A DNA stretch of 64,000 nucleotides. It comes from Geojedonia sp051814705. Its GTDB lineage: Bacteria > Bacteroidota > Bacteroidia > Flavobacteriales > Flavobacteriaceae. This document shows positions 52,194 through 61,112 of this stretch, in pieces. The notes under the pieces are model-generated. The model was given only the letters and a program-made list of their open reading frames with translations, had not been told where the DNA came from and made no database searches. The stretch spans positions 124,001 through 188,000 of the forward strand of contig JBPWQW010000001.1 in NCBI GenBank assembly GCA_051814705.1. The letters run 5' to 3'. Made by a program: the position numbers and the translations under genes. Position 1 is the stretch's first letter. Every line of letters begins with the position of its first letter.

Positions 52194-54710
52194 CTAAAAA
52201 TAAAAACCAGTGCTAAAAGTAACTCCAAATTTTCGTGCATCAGGGTTTTTCAAATAGTTGCCTCTAAAATTAAAATCGATACGTAACACTTTAAAGATAT
52301 TACCCACGCCAAAACTGTATTCGTAATACACTTTATCATTAGGAGCAACCAGAGGAAATTCATTTGGGTTTCCTGTGGTGCTTAAATCAATATTGTCTTG
52401 GGAGAGTTCTCCCCAAACCCCTCGAAACCCAACAATAGCCCTTAAATTGTATTTTTTAAGAAATGGAATGCGCGAAAATATGCGTCCGTTAAAATTATGC
52501 TCCAAATGCAAGGAGGTGTAAGTATCGGTCACAAACTCATAATAATCTAGCTGTGAAAAGGTGTTATAAATAGAATAATACGATTGGTTTCCAGGAACTA
52601 TACTCAGTAAGCCCAAAGGGACATCACCAAAAGTCTTACCTGATTCAATTGTGGTGGTTAACTTGCCAAAGCCACCAACTTGCCAGGGCTGAATATAGGA
52701 CAACTGAATCTTGGTGTAATCAAAATCGCTATTCATTATGCTTTTATCGCCAAAGGCAATTTGCCCAAACAGTCTGGGGTACCCATCGTTGGCATCACGC
52801 CGTTCTACACCAAATCCTGTCATTTTTCGACCTGGAAAAGCAGAAACCGAAAACGCTGTTTCAAATTGTTTGATTTCAGATGAAACTCCCGTTAGGGATT
52901 CAGGATCTTTATAATCCAAACTAAAAGTGTCTGAAGCCGATTCTAAAGTGCGATAGGTTCCTACAAGTTGAAAAACAAGATTTTTAACTGGCTCCATTTC
53001 TACAGAAGCTGTAGTTAGATTAATACTGGTCAATTTATCATTGGCACCAGTTCCTACTACAGATGATGAGGCCAAACTTCGGCCAAGCACATCTGTTGAA
53101 GTAGTCAAACTAGCCCCTATTTGTTCCACATCACGCCGGCTTCCTCCAGATATAATGAACCTATTTTTTTTATCAAGCAACCACTTGCCCGAAATCCCGT
53201 ATTTTACTTTATCGTCCCTAAAACCATAGGCCAAAAATCCTTCCAATCGCCATGGGTCATTGGCCCCAAAATAGGTGCGCCCTCCAGTTCTTATTCGGGT
53301 CCCTTCCACTTCATTATAACCAAAAGTTGAAAAGATCGGTCCATAATCTAAATTGAGACTTGGAAATTCTATGTATCCTGAAGCCAAAATACTTCCTAGG
53401 TTATAAAGCGTTTTAAATTTTTTGACCGTTTTCAAGGTGTCCAGCATTTTGTAGACCCCCTTTTCATCCTTGTTCAAAGATTCCATTCGGTTTTGTTCCC
53501 AAAACTCATCATCCCTGTTATATAACTCATCTTGATAATCAAAGACTTCCTTATCATAAAATTTTGGTGCTTTAGGTACATCGAACACATAATGGTCATA
53601 AAGAGTGGTCCGTTTTCCATAAACACCTCGGGATTTTTCCTTTTTGTTCAAGGCAAAATCGGAGAGCATATAATCTCGTTTCAATAGAAACAAGGAATCG
53701 TTTAATACTTCAAATTCCTGCTCGATGTAAATTTCTTTTACCCAGTTGATATTGGCACTTTTTGAAGCTTGCAGATTAATTTTCTTAATAGCATAAGTGG
53801 TATCGTTGACCCAAAAATTACCTTTAAAAGTCAATTCATTTTTTCGTCTCGGATAATAAACAATATTATAGCACCATTTATTATCGATAAAAGCACTGTC
53901 CTTAAGCACATAATTATAGGTATTGATTCCTGTTCGGGAAAGCGGACTTACAAAACTTTTATCAAAGAATTTTAGATAATTGTCATACACGCTAAAATCA
54001 TGGTAAAGGTCATGAACAAAATCAATAATGATTTGATTGTTGCTAAAACCAGAGTTTTTATTTCCCTTTAAATCTTCTTTTTCTTTATTAATAATATTGT
54101 CCCCATAGACCTTACTTACGGCTTCGTTGATAAACATAGGTAAATAAGTTTTTCCCGTAACACTTGAGGTATCCACCTGTTCAAAAACAAATTCCATCCC
54201 TCTAAAAAGCCTACTTTTTATTAATGCACTATCGATGGTATTGATATCAAATTCTACTTTCTCGTATTTATCATATTCATACTGTTTGAATTGCTTCAAC
54301 CCGTTTTTGCGTTTGTGTTCCCAAATTTTCTTTAATATACCAATGGCTGGGTTTTCTGATTCTTTTTTGGACTGCTTTCCAGTAATGATAACAATTTCAT
54401 TTAGTGAAGATGCTTCTTCCTTCAAAATGAATTTTAAATTGTAATTCACTTTTTTATCCAATGGAATCTCTAAAGTTTCATAGCCCAAAAAAGAAACGAT
54501 AAGGGTTTGTTGAGTATTATTGGATTCGAGATGAAATCGCCCTTCTTCATTTGTGATGGTACCTTCAGTAGTACCATTAAAGAACACATTGGCGTAGGCA
54601 ACAGGCTGATTGTTTTCATCAAAGACATAGCCATTTACCTTGGTTTGAGAAAACACAGATAGTATTCCGAAGAAGAAAATAACAAGTAGAAGTTTCCAGT
54701 TCATAAGCAA
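52194..54710 (-). CDS. DUF5686 outer-membrane protein with CarboxypepD_reg-like domain
   Basis: This 838-residue exported protein has a signal peptide (to about residue 22, SVFSQ) and a CarboxypepD_reg-like domain (TKVNGYVFDENNQPVAYANVF, to about residue 105). A long DUF5686 region follows whose C-terminal half alternates as beta strands and ends KFGVTFSTGFYF, like an outer-membrane barrel. DUF5686 proteins are Bacteroidota-specific and of unknown function. A second possible start is the Met at residue 3. It lies 55 bp downstream of pdhB in the same direction; no terminator is obvious between them. Confidence 0.85.
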   Translation of the reverse strand: MLMNWKLLLVIFFFGILSVFSQTKVNGYVFDENNQPVAYANVFFNGTTEGTITNEEGRFHLESNNTQQTLIVSFLGYETLEIPLDKKVNYNLKFILKEEASSLNEIVIITGKQSKKESENPAIGILKKIWEHKRKNGLKQFKQYEYDKYEKVEFDINTIDSALIKSRLFRGMEFVFEQVDTSSVTGKTYLPMFINEAVSKVYGDNIINKEKEDLKGNKNSGFSNNQIIIDFVHDLYHDFSVYDNYLKFFDKSFVSPLSRTGINTYNYVLKDSAFIDNKWCYNIVYYPRRKNELTFKGNFWVNDTTYAIKKINLQASKSANINWVKEIYIEQEFEVLNDSLFLLKRDYMLSDFALNKKEKSRGVYGKRTTLYDHYVFDVPKAPKFYDKEVFDYQDELYNRDDEFWEQNRMESLNKDEKGVYKMLDTLKTVKKFKTLYNLGSILASGYIEFPSLNLDYGPIFSTFGYNEVEGTRIRTGGRTYFGANDPWRLEGFLAYGFRDDKVKYGISGKWLLDKKNRFIISGGSRRDVEQIGASLTTSTDVLGRSLASSSVVGTGANDKLTSINLTTASVEMEPVKNLVFQLVGTYRTLESASDTFSLDYKDPESLTGVSSEIKQFETAFSVSAFPGRKMTGFGVERRDANDGYPRLFGQIAFGDKSIMNSDFDYTKIQLSYIQPWQVGGFGKLTTTIESGKTFGDVPLGLLSIVPGNQSYYSIYNTFSQLDYYEFVTDTYTSLHLEHNFNGRIFSRIPFLKKYNLRAIVGFRGVWGELSQDNIDLSTTGNPNEFPLVAPNDKVYYEYSFGVGNIFKVLRIDFNFRGNYLKNPDARKFGVTFSTGFYF

Positions 54711-54765
54711 AAAACTCCACCAACAAAACTGTCAATGAAGTTTATATAACGCAAAAAAATGCGAT

Positions 54766-55743
54766 TTATTTATACATTACTTTTTTTACAGCTTTAACAA
54801 CTTCATCGCTATTTGGCAACCATTGTTCGAATAAAACTGGGGAATAAGGCGCTGGTGTATCGGCGGTATTAATCTTTACTATAGGTGCATCTAAATAATC
54901 AAAAGCTTCAGATTGCACGATATATGTAATTTCAGTTGACACATTCCCAAAAGGCCATGCTTCTTCCAAAACCACCAATCGATTGGTTTTTTTAACCGAT
55001 TTTAAAATGGTTTCCTTATCCAATGGTCGTACGGTTCGCAGATCGATAATCTCGCAAGAGATCCCTTCTTTTTCCAATTCATCGGCCGCCTTGTATGCTT
55101 CTTTAATAATCTTTCCAAAAGAAACGATAGTAACATCTTTACCTTCTCTTTTAAGTTCTGCAACGCCTATTGGAATGGTATATTCACCCTCTGGAACCTC
55201 GCCTTTATCACCATACATTTGTTCGCTTTCCATAAAAATTACGGGATCATCATCTCTTATCGCTGATTTCAACAGCCCTTTTGCATCATATGGATTTGAA
55301 GGTACAATTACTTTTAGTCCGGGAGTATTAGCAAACCAACTTTCAAAGGCTTGTGAATGTGTAGCTGCCAATTGACCTGCCGAAGCGGTTGGACCTCTAA
55401 ACACAATTGGACAATTGAATTGCCCACCAGACATCTGCCTGATTTTCGCAGCATTATTGATAATTTGATCAATTCCAACTAAGGAAAAGTTAAAGGTCAT
55501 ATACTCTACAATTGGCCGGTTACCCGTCATAGTCGAACCTATGGCGACACCTGCAAAACCTAGCTCAGAAATTGGAGTGTCAATCACACGTTTAGCTCCA
55601 AATTCGTCTAACATACCTTTTGAAGCTTTGTAAGCTCCATTATATTCTGCTACTTCCTCTCCCATTAAATAAATGCTATCATCTCTTCGCATTTCTTCAC
55701 TCATGGCTTCGCAAATAGCTTCTCTAAATTGAATTGTCCTCAT
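54766..55743 (-). CDS. pdhB: Pyruvate dehydrogenase E1 component, beta subunit
   Basis: This 325-residue subunit of the thiamine-dependent 2-oxo-acid dehydrogenase decarboxylates pyruvate with the alpha subunit (not in this window). Landmarks are MGEEVAEYNGAYKASKGMLDEFG (with the ThDP-contacting Glu), DTPISELGFAGVAIG, and the transketolase C-domain EIIDLRTVRPLDKETILKSV. I start at MRTIQFREAICEAM (ATG 55741-55743), the usual N-terminus. A longer frame begins with TTG and has an implausible hydrophobic leader. Pyruvate rather than branched-chain oxo acid is the likely substrate from overall similarity. Confidence 0.93.
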   Translation of the reverse strand: MRTIQFREAICEAMSEEMRRDDSIYLMGEEVAEYNGAYKASKGMLDEFGAKRVIDTPISELGFAGVAIGSTMTGNRPIVEYMTFNFSLVGIDQIINNAAKIRQMSGGQFNCPIVFRGPTASAGQLAATHSQAFESWFANTPGLKVIVPSNPYDAKGLLKSAIRDDDPVIFMESEQMYGDKGEVPEGEYTIPIGVAELKREGKDVTIVSFGKIIKEAYKAADELEKEGISCEIIDLRTVRPLDKETILKSVKKTNRLVVLEEAWPFGNVSTEITYIVQSEAFDYLDAPIVKINTADTPAPYSPVLFEQWLPNSDEVVKAVKKVMYK

Positions 55744-56001
55744 CCTATCATTGTCTTTCCGATGGAAAGATCGTATTAAGTTAAAAATAAATTGCGTAGC
55801 AAAAATAACAATAAAACAAAAACTATAGAGCAAAGAATAATTTAAAATTTATTATGCATGCATAGTAAATAATCAGAATAAAATAATTATCTTCGTAACT
55901 TAAAATTTTATTGCCTCTATTCGGTAGAAATCTATCACTATTATAGGATGATTTTTTCAGAATATGCCTTAAAAATTTACAAATAATTTAAATTCTTTAT
56001 A

Positions 56002-56748
56002 ATGAAAATATTAGTGTGCATAAGTCATGTTCCTGATACCACTTCAAAAATTAATTTTTCTGAAGGAGATACAAAATTTGATTCCAATGGCGTACAATTT
56101 GTGATCAATCCAAATGACGAATTTGGTTTGACCCGCGCCATGTGGTTTAAGGAAAAGCAAGCCGCCAGTGTTGATGTGGTTAATGTTGGTGGTCCAGAAA
56201 CAGAGCCCACCTTACGCAAAGCTTTAGCCATTGGTGCTGATGCGGCCATTAGAGTAAACACGGTAGCTACTGACGGTTATGCCGTGGCCAAACAATTGGC
56301 CAATGTCGTAAAAAATGGAGCTTATGATTTAGTAATTGCTGGTCGTGAATCTATCGATTATAATGGCGGCATGGTTCCTGGTATGTTGGCCGCTTTGACC
56401 AATTCCAATTTTATAACTAATTGTATCGGTTTAGAAGTTGAAGGGACAACTGTAAAAGCTGTTAGAGAAATTGATGGCGGTAAAGAAACGGTGTCCACAT
56501 CACTTCCTTTAGTTATTGGTGGACAAAAAGGTTTGGTTGAAGAAAGTGATCTTCGCATCCCTAATATGAGAGGTATTATGATGGCGCGCCAAAAACCATT
56601 GACTGTTGTTGACCCTGTTGACGCCAGTGCTGAAACCACTTCGGTAAAGTTTGAAAAGCCCGCCCCAAAAGGTGCTGTAACTTTAGTATCACCAGATAAT
56701 TTGGACGAATTAATTAACTTACTTCACAACGAAGCTAAAGTTATTTAA
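56002..56748 (+). CDS. etfB: Electron transfer flavoprotein beta subunit
   Basis: This 248-residue subunit starts MKILVCISHVPDT and carries the AMP/FAD-domain segment NPNDEFGLTRAMWFKEK and the recognition-loop region VGGQKGLVEESDLRIPNMRGIMMARQKPL, all standard for EtfB/FixA. With EtfA it accepts electrons from acyl-CoA and other dehydrogenases. TATCTTCG (55888-55895) is a possible -7 element upstream. A 12-bp palindrome TATGCATGCATA (55853-55864) lies further up. A REP-like inverted repeat separates it from etfA. Confidence 0.95.
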   Translation: MKILVCISHVPDTTSKINFSEGDTKFDSNGVQFVINPNDEFGLTRAMWFKEKQAASVDVVNVGGPETEPTLRKALAIGADAAIRVNTVATDGYAVAKQLANVVKNGAYDLVIAGRESIDYNGGMVPGMLAALTNSNFITNCIGLEVEGTTVKAVREIDGGKETVSTSLPLVIGGQKGLVEESDLRIPNMRGIMMARQKPLTVVDPVDASAETTSVKFEKPAPKGAVTLVSPDNLDELINLLHNEAKVI

Positions 56749-56750
56749 AT

Positions 56751-56850
56751 CCTCCACTGACCCCTCCAAAGGAGGGGAAATGGTTAAGGAAAAAACAATA
56801 TAAACAAGTAGCCTTAAGCCCCTTTCCTTTGGAGAAGGGTTGGGGTGAGG
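56751..56850. repeat. REP-like imperfect inverted repeat between etfB and etfA
   Basis: The left arm contains CCTCC...ACCCCTCCAAAGGAGGGGAA (56751-56779). The right arm has CCCCTTTCCTTTGGAG...GGGTTGGGGTGAGG (about 56819-56850). The two are imperfect inverted copies of a CCCTCCTTTGGAGGGG-type core, and each arm itself is a small palindrome around TCCAAAGGA or TCCTTTGGA. Being GC-rich inside AT-rich DNA, it stands out as an inserted repeated element of the kind scattered in flavobacterial genomes. It pushes etfB and etfA 117 bp apart. Confidence 0.8.
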
Positions 56851-56865
56851 AAAAATTTAAAAATT

Positions 56866-57825
56866 ATGTCAGTCTTAGTATATACAGAATCCGATCAAGG
56901 AAAATTTAAAAAAACAGCTCTAGAAGTTGCTTCTTACGGAAAAGAAGTTGCTAAACTATTGGGCACCACGGTTACTGCCGTCACCATTAATGCTGAGGAC
57001 ACTTCAGTCTTAGGAAATTATGGTGTAGATAAAGTTTTGAAAGTCAATAATTCTAAACTAGATACCTTTAATGCCAAAGCGTATGCTGAAATTATCAAAC
57101 AAGCAGCAGACAAAGAAGGTTCAAAAGTAGTCGTTATAAGTTCTAGCGCCGATTGTAAATACCTGGCGCCAATTTTGGCTGTAGGTTTAGAAGCGGGTTA
57201 TGCCTCTCATGTCATTGAATCGCCTTCAAATAGCGCTCCTTTTACAGTAAAACGCACGGCATTTTCTAACAAGGCGTTTCATGTGATTACCATTAATACG
57301 GACGTGAAATTGATTGGGGTATCAAAAAATTCATTGGGCTTGATAGAAAGTAAAGGAAGTGCTACTGCTGAAGCTTTCTCACCTTCAATTCCTGACAATG
57401 GTGTACACGTCGATTCAGTTGATAAAGTTACTGGAAAAGTAACTATTGCAGACGCTGAGATTGTGGTTTCTGGTGGACGGGGACTTAAAGGACCTGAAAA
57501 TTGGGGGATGATCGAAGAACTTGCTTCTATTCTTGGAGCAGCAACATCCTGTTCAAAACCAGTTTCCGATTTAGGCTGGAGACCACATAGTGAACATGTT
57601 GGCCAAACTGGTAAACCTGTTGCCGCCAATTTATATATCGCTATAGGAATTTCGGGAGCTATTCAACATTTGGCCGGAATAAACGCTTCAAAAGTAAAAG
57701 TCGTTATCAATATCGATCCCGAAGCACCATTCTTTAAAGCTGCGGATTATGGCGTAGTTGGTGACGCCTTTCAAGTGGTTCCTGCATTGATTGAAAAATT
57801 AAAAGTATTTAAAGCTCAACAATAA
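56866..57825 (+). CDS. etfA: Electron transfer flavoprotein alpha subunit
   Basis: This 319-residue subunit has the N-terminal domain MSVLVYTESDQGKFKK and the C-terminal FAD-binding domain with GGRGLKGPENWGMIEEL, the signature LYIAIGISGAIQHLAGI and the terminal INIDPEAPFFKAADYGVVGD. I choose ATG 56866; an in-frame GTG 7 codons earlier lies inside the REP-like repeat and is unlikely. It forms the ETF heterodimer with EtfB, delivering electrons toward the quinone pool. It is probably still co-transcribed with etfB despite the repeat. Confidence 0.95.
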   Translation: MSVLVYTESDQGKFKKTALEVASYGKEVAKLLGTTVTAVTINAEDTSVLGNYGVDKVLKVNNSKLDTFNAKAYAEIIKQAADKEGSKVVVISSSADCKYLAPILAVGLEAGYASHVIESPSNSAPFTVKRTAFSNKAFHVITINTDVKLIGVSKNSLGLIESKGSATAEAFSPSIPDNGVHVDSVDKVTGKVTIADAEIVVSGGRGLKGPENWGMIEELASILGAATSCSKPVSDLGWRPHSEHVGQTGKPVAANLYIAIGISGAIQHLAGINASKVKVVINIDPEAPFFKAADYGVVGDAFQVVPALIEKLKVFKAQQ

Positions 57826-57929
57826 ATATTTTTTATAACTTGTATCTTTAAGTTAAAAATTAATTACACAATCTATACCGTGCAGTTGGTAAAGTCCTAA
57901 TTTAAACAGTTCTTTACGTTTTAAAAAAT

Positions 57930-58538
57930 ATGAGCCTTGTTCGCTTAAACATAAAAGGAATATCTTATAGTCAAACTCAAAATGGTGCTTACGCTTTAAT
58001 TTTGAGTGAAGTTGATGGTGACCGAAAGCTCCCTATTGTTATTGGTGCATTTGAAGCGCAATCTATAGCCATTGCTCTCGAAAAAGAAATTAGGCCTCCA
58101 AGACCATTAACACACGATTTATTTAAAAACTTTGCTGATCGTTATGATATTGTCGTCAAACAAGTCATTATCCACAAACTAGTCGATGGCGTATTTTATT
58201 CCAGTCTAATTTGTGAACGTGACAAAATTGAGGAAATTATTGATGCCCGAACCAGTGATGCCATTGCTTTAGCGCTTCGTTTTCAGGCTCCCATCTTTAC
58301 TTATAAAAATATTCTCGATAAAGCAGGAATTTATTTAAAAGTGAATCCTAAAAAGGGAGACGACGAACAAGATAGTATTTTGGTAGATGATCTTGTTGCT
58401 GAAGAGATAGAATCGCAATCACAGGAATCTTATAAAGGAAAAACCCTTCAAGAATTACACGCTCTTCTAGATGAGGCTGTTGCTAATGAGGATTATGAAA
58501 AAGCTGCTAAAATTCGAGATGAAATTTCCAAACGCTAA
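57930..58538 (+). CDS. Bifunctional nuclease (DUF151) family protein with UVR domain
   Basis: This 202-residue protein has residues 1-135 as a bifunctional-nuclease (BFN/DUF151) domain: GDRKLPIVIGAFEAQSIAIALE, RPLTHDLFKNF and DARTSDAIALALRFQAPIF. Residues about 163-202 form a UvrB/UvrC-type helical hairpin (LQELHALLDEAVANEDYEKAAKIRDEI). The combination is common in Bacteroidota; a nuclease activity is reported for the plant member, but the bacterial role is unclear. It lies 12 bp before a nucleoside transporter gene, with which it forms a conserved-looking pair. Confidence 0.9.
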   Translation: MSLVRLNIKGISYSQTQNGAYALILSEVDGDRKLPIVIGAFEAQSIAIALEKEIRPPRPLTHDLFKNFADRYDIVVKQVIIHKLVDGVFYSSLICERDKIEEIIDARTSDAIALALRFQAPIFTYKNILDKAGIYLKVNPKKGDDEQDSILVDDLVAEEIESQSQESYKGKTLQELHALLDEAVANEDYEKAAKIRDEISKR

Positions 58539-58550
58539 ACTCATTTTTAT

Positions 58551-60158
58551 ATGAAACATTTGTTACTAGCTGTTGCAGCTATTTTTTTTGGAATCTCTTC
58601 AATACAAGCTCAAGAATTTACTACTCCAACACAGACTAATCAGCACTTAAAAACAACAGGTAGCAATTTTCATCACAATGATTTAGCCTTTAATTACAGC
58701 CAAACTAAAGACACCATTCTTAATGTAAATTATGATAAGCTAACAGATTCAACCTTTGCAAATAATAGAAATAAAAGTGAGGCTGAGTTAGACAACCTCA
58801 ACCAAAAAAATACATCTCAAACTGAAGTTGTCTCCGAAAAACCCCTTATTGCAAGTCAAGGATTCTCTTTTGGCAGTTTATGGAGAGGTGCTTTGGGAAT
58901 GCTTTCTTTAATTTTTATAGCCTTTTTGTTTAGTAATAACAGAAAGGAAATTAATTGGAAAACTGTAGGGTTAGGCTTGGCTTTTCAATTGCTTATTGCC
59001 ATTGGAGTCCTGAAGATCAATTTTATTAAAAATGTTTTTGAAGGTATTGGGCAGGTTTTTGTGAATATTTTGGAATTTACAAGAGCGGGGAGCGAGTTCC
59101 TGTTTAATGGATTAATGGACGTGAGTTCTTACGGATTTATATTTGCGTTTCAAGTATTGCCCACCATTATATTCTTTTCTGCCCTAACATCCGTCTTATT
59201 TTATCTTGGAATTATTCAAAAAGTTGTTAAAGCTATGGCTTGGTTGCTTTCAAAATCCCTAAAAATTTCTGGAGCTGAAAGCTTAAGTGTTACCGGAAAT
59301 ATTTTCCTTGGCCAAACCGAAGCTCCCCTATTGATCAAGGCTTATTTAGAAAAAATGAACAAGTCCGAAATGCTCTTAGTGATGATTGGTGGGATGGCCA
59401 CAGTTGCTGGTGCGGTATTGGCAGCCTATATTGGATTTCTAGGAGGAGAAGATGCAACTTTACGATTATTTTATGCTAAACATTTGCTAGCTGCCTCAGT
59501 AATGGCAGCTCCAGGAGCAATTGTAATTTCAAAAATTTTATACCCCCAAACCGAAAAAATAAATACCGATGTATCCGTTTCAAAACAAAAAATTGGCTCC
59601 AACCTTTTGGACGCCATAGCCAATGGCACAACCGAAGGGTTAAAATTAGCAGTAAATGTTGGCGGCATGCTATTGGTATTTGTTGCTTTAATTGCTATGG
59701 TTAACGGCATTTTGGGATGGGTTGGCGGTATATCTCCAATAAATAATTGGATTGTCGAGCATACTTCTTATCATAGTTTTTCCTTAGAATTTGTTTTAGG
59801 TTATGCTTTTGCCCCATTAATGTGGCTTATTGGAGTTGCCAAAGAAGATATGGCCTTAATGGGTCAATTATTGGGAATAAAACTTGCTGCTAGTGAATTT
59901 GTAGGGTATATCCAATTGGCCGATTTAAAAAACATCTCAAATGTTTTACACCTTCAATACGAAAAATCCATAATCATGGCCACCTATATGCTTTGTGGAT
60001 TTGCGAATTTCGCTTCTATAGGCATTCAAATTGGAGGAATTGGTTCCTTAGCACCCGGACAACGAAAAACACTTTCGGAGTTTGGAATGAAAGCTTTAAT
60101 TGGTGGAACGATTGCCTCCCTAATTTCGGCCACAATAGCTGGAATGATTATTGGGTAA
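58551..60158 (+). CDS. CNT-family nucleoside transporter with signal-peptide-bearing extension
   Basis: This 535-residue concentrative nucleoside transporter (NupC-type, H+- or Na+-coupled) has family motifs SVTGNIFLGQTEAPLLIKAYL and MLCGFANFASIGIQIGGIGSLAPGQR. The core begins near residue 110. Before it stand a Sec-like signal (MKHLLLAVAAIFFGISSIQAQ) and about 80 hydrophilic residues (FTTPTQTNQ...NQKNTSQTEV), absent from standard members of about 400 residues. It follows the BFN gene by 12 bp and precedes thyA, so it groups with nucleotide metabolism. Transport of nucleosides is well supported; the extension is unexplained. Confidence 0.9.
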   Translation: MKHLLLAVAAIFFGISSIQAQEFTTPTQTNQHLKTTGSNFHHNDLAFNYSQTKDTILNVNYDKLTDSTFANNRNKSEAELDNLNQKNTSQTEVVSEKPLIASQGFSFGSLWRGALGMLSLIFIAFLFSNNRKEINWKTVGLGLAFQLLIAIGVLKINFIKNVFEGIGQVFVNILEFTRAGSEFLFNGLMDVSSYGFIFAFQVLPTIIFFSALTSVLFYLGIIQKVVKAMAWLLSKSLKISGAESLSVTGNIFLGQTEAPLLIKAYLEKMNKSEMLLVMIGGMATVAGAVLAAYIGFLGGEDATLRLFYAKHLLAASVMAAPGAIVISKILYPQTEKINTDVSVSKQKIGSNLLDAIANGTTEGLKLAVNVGGMLLVFVALIAMVNGILGWVGGISPINNWIVEHTSYHSFSLEFVLGYAFAPLMWLIGVAKEDMALMGQLLGIKLAASEFVGYIQLADLKNISNVLHLQYEKSIIMATYMLCGFANFASIGIQIGGIGSLAPGQRKTLSEFGMKALIGGTIASLISATIAGMIIG

Positions 60159-60249
60159 TTCGTTAATAACTTTTTAAATTATTTATGGCTTCGCACTCTA
60201 ATGTCCGAAGCTTTTCTTTATTTTTAATTCCTTAGAAAACAATGTAAAG

Positions 60250-61101
60250 ATGAAGCAATATCACGACCTGGTCAAGCATGTTTTAGAGCATGGAAATGTA
60301 AAAGAAGATCGTACGGGTACAGGAACGAAAAGCGTTTTTGGTTACCAAATGCGTTTTGATTTAAGTGAAGGTTTTCCTATGGTAACTACAAAAAAATTAC
60401 ACTTAAAATCCATAATATATGAACTGCTTTGGTTTTTAAAAGGCGATACCAATATTAAATATTTGACTGAAAATGGCGTGCGCATTTGGAACGAATGGGC
60501 CGATGAACATGGGGATTTAGGCCCTGTTTATGGACACCAATGGCGCAACTGGAACAATGACAACATAGACCAAATTAAAGAAGTTATTGAAACCTTAAAA
60601 AACAATCCAAACAGCCGACGTATGTTGGTATCTGCTTGGAACCCTTCGGTATTACCTGATAATTCAAAATCGTTTGCCGAAAATGTAGCTAACGGTAAAG
60701 CTGCGTTACCCCCTTGTCATGCCTTTTTCCAATTTTATGTCGCTTCTCCAGACCATTCTAAAGGTGAAAAAAAAGGAAAATTGTCTTGCCAATTGTATCA
60801 ACGAAGTGCCGATGTCTTTTTAGGCGTCCCTTTCAATATAGCATCCTATGCTTTATTTACCATGATGGTGGCACAAGTCTGTGGCTATGAAGCTGGTGAA
60901 TTTATACACGTTTTTGGAGATGCTCATGTATATAGCAACCATATGGAACAGTTAAAATTACAATTGTCACGCGAGCCAAAGCCATTACCAAAAATGATTT
61001 TAAATCCCAAAGTAAAAGATATTTTTGATTTTAAATTTGAAGACTTTACCTTAGTAGATTATGATCCTCATCCACATATAAAAGGCGTAGTTGCTATTTA
61101 A
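60250..61101 (+). CDS. thyA: Thymidylate synthase
   Basis: This 283-residue enzyme methylates dUMP to dTMP using methylene-tetrahydrofolate. Landmarks: EDRTGTGTKSVFG, MVTTKKLHLKSIIYELLWFLKG, PVYGHQWRNW, the catalytic Cys156 in LPPCHAFFQFYV, LYQRSADVFLGVPFNIASYAL and HVFGDAHVYSNHMEQ. It has a 15-20 residue insert just before the catalytic loop (SKSFAENVANGKAALP) relative to the E. coli form (264), as in many Bacteroidota. It lies 91 bp after the CNT transporter gene. Confidence 0.97.
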   Translation: MKQYHDLVKHVLEHGNVKEDRTGTGTKSVFGYQMRFDLSEGFPMVTTKKLHLKSIIYELLWFLKGDTNIKYLTENGVRIWNEWADEHGDLGPVYGHQWRNWNNDNIDQIKEVIETLKNNPNSRRMLVSAWNPSVLPDNSKSFAENVANGKAALPPCHAFFQFYVASPDHSKGEKKGKLSCQLYQRSADVFLGVPFNIASYALFTMMVAQVCGYEAGEFIHVFGDAHVYSNHMEQLKLQLSREPKPLPKMILNPKVKDIFDFKFEDFTLVDYDPHPHIKGVVAI

Positions 61102-61112
61102 AACCCTGTATT

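Noticed and set aside
55744..55833. Longer PdhB frame starting with TTG
   Set aside because: It adds a hydrophobic leader foreign to a cytoplasmic E1 beta subunit; homologues start at MRTIQFREA.
56845..56865. Upstream GTG start for etfA
   Set aside because: It lies within the REP-like repeat; the family N-terminus MSVLVYTES begins at 56866.
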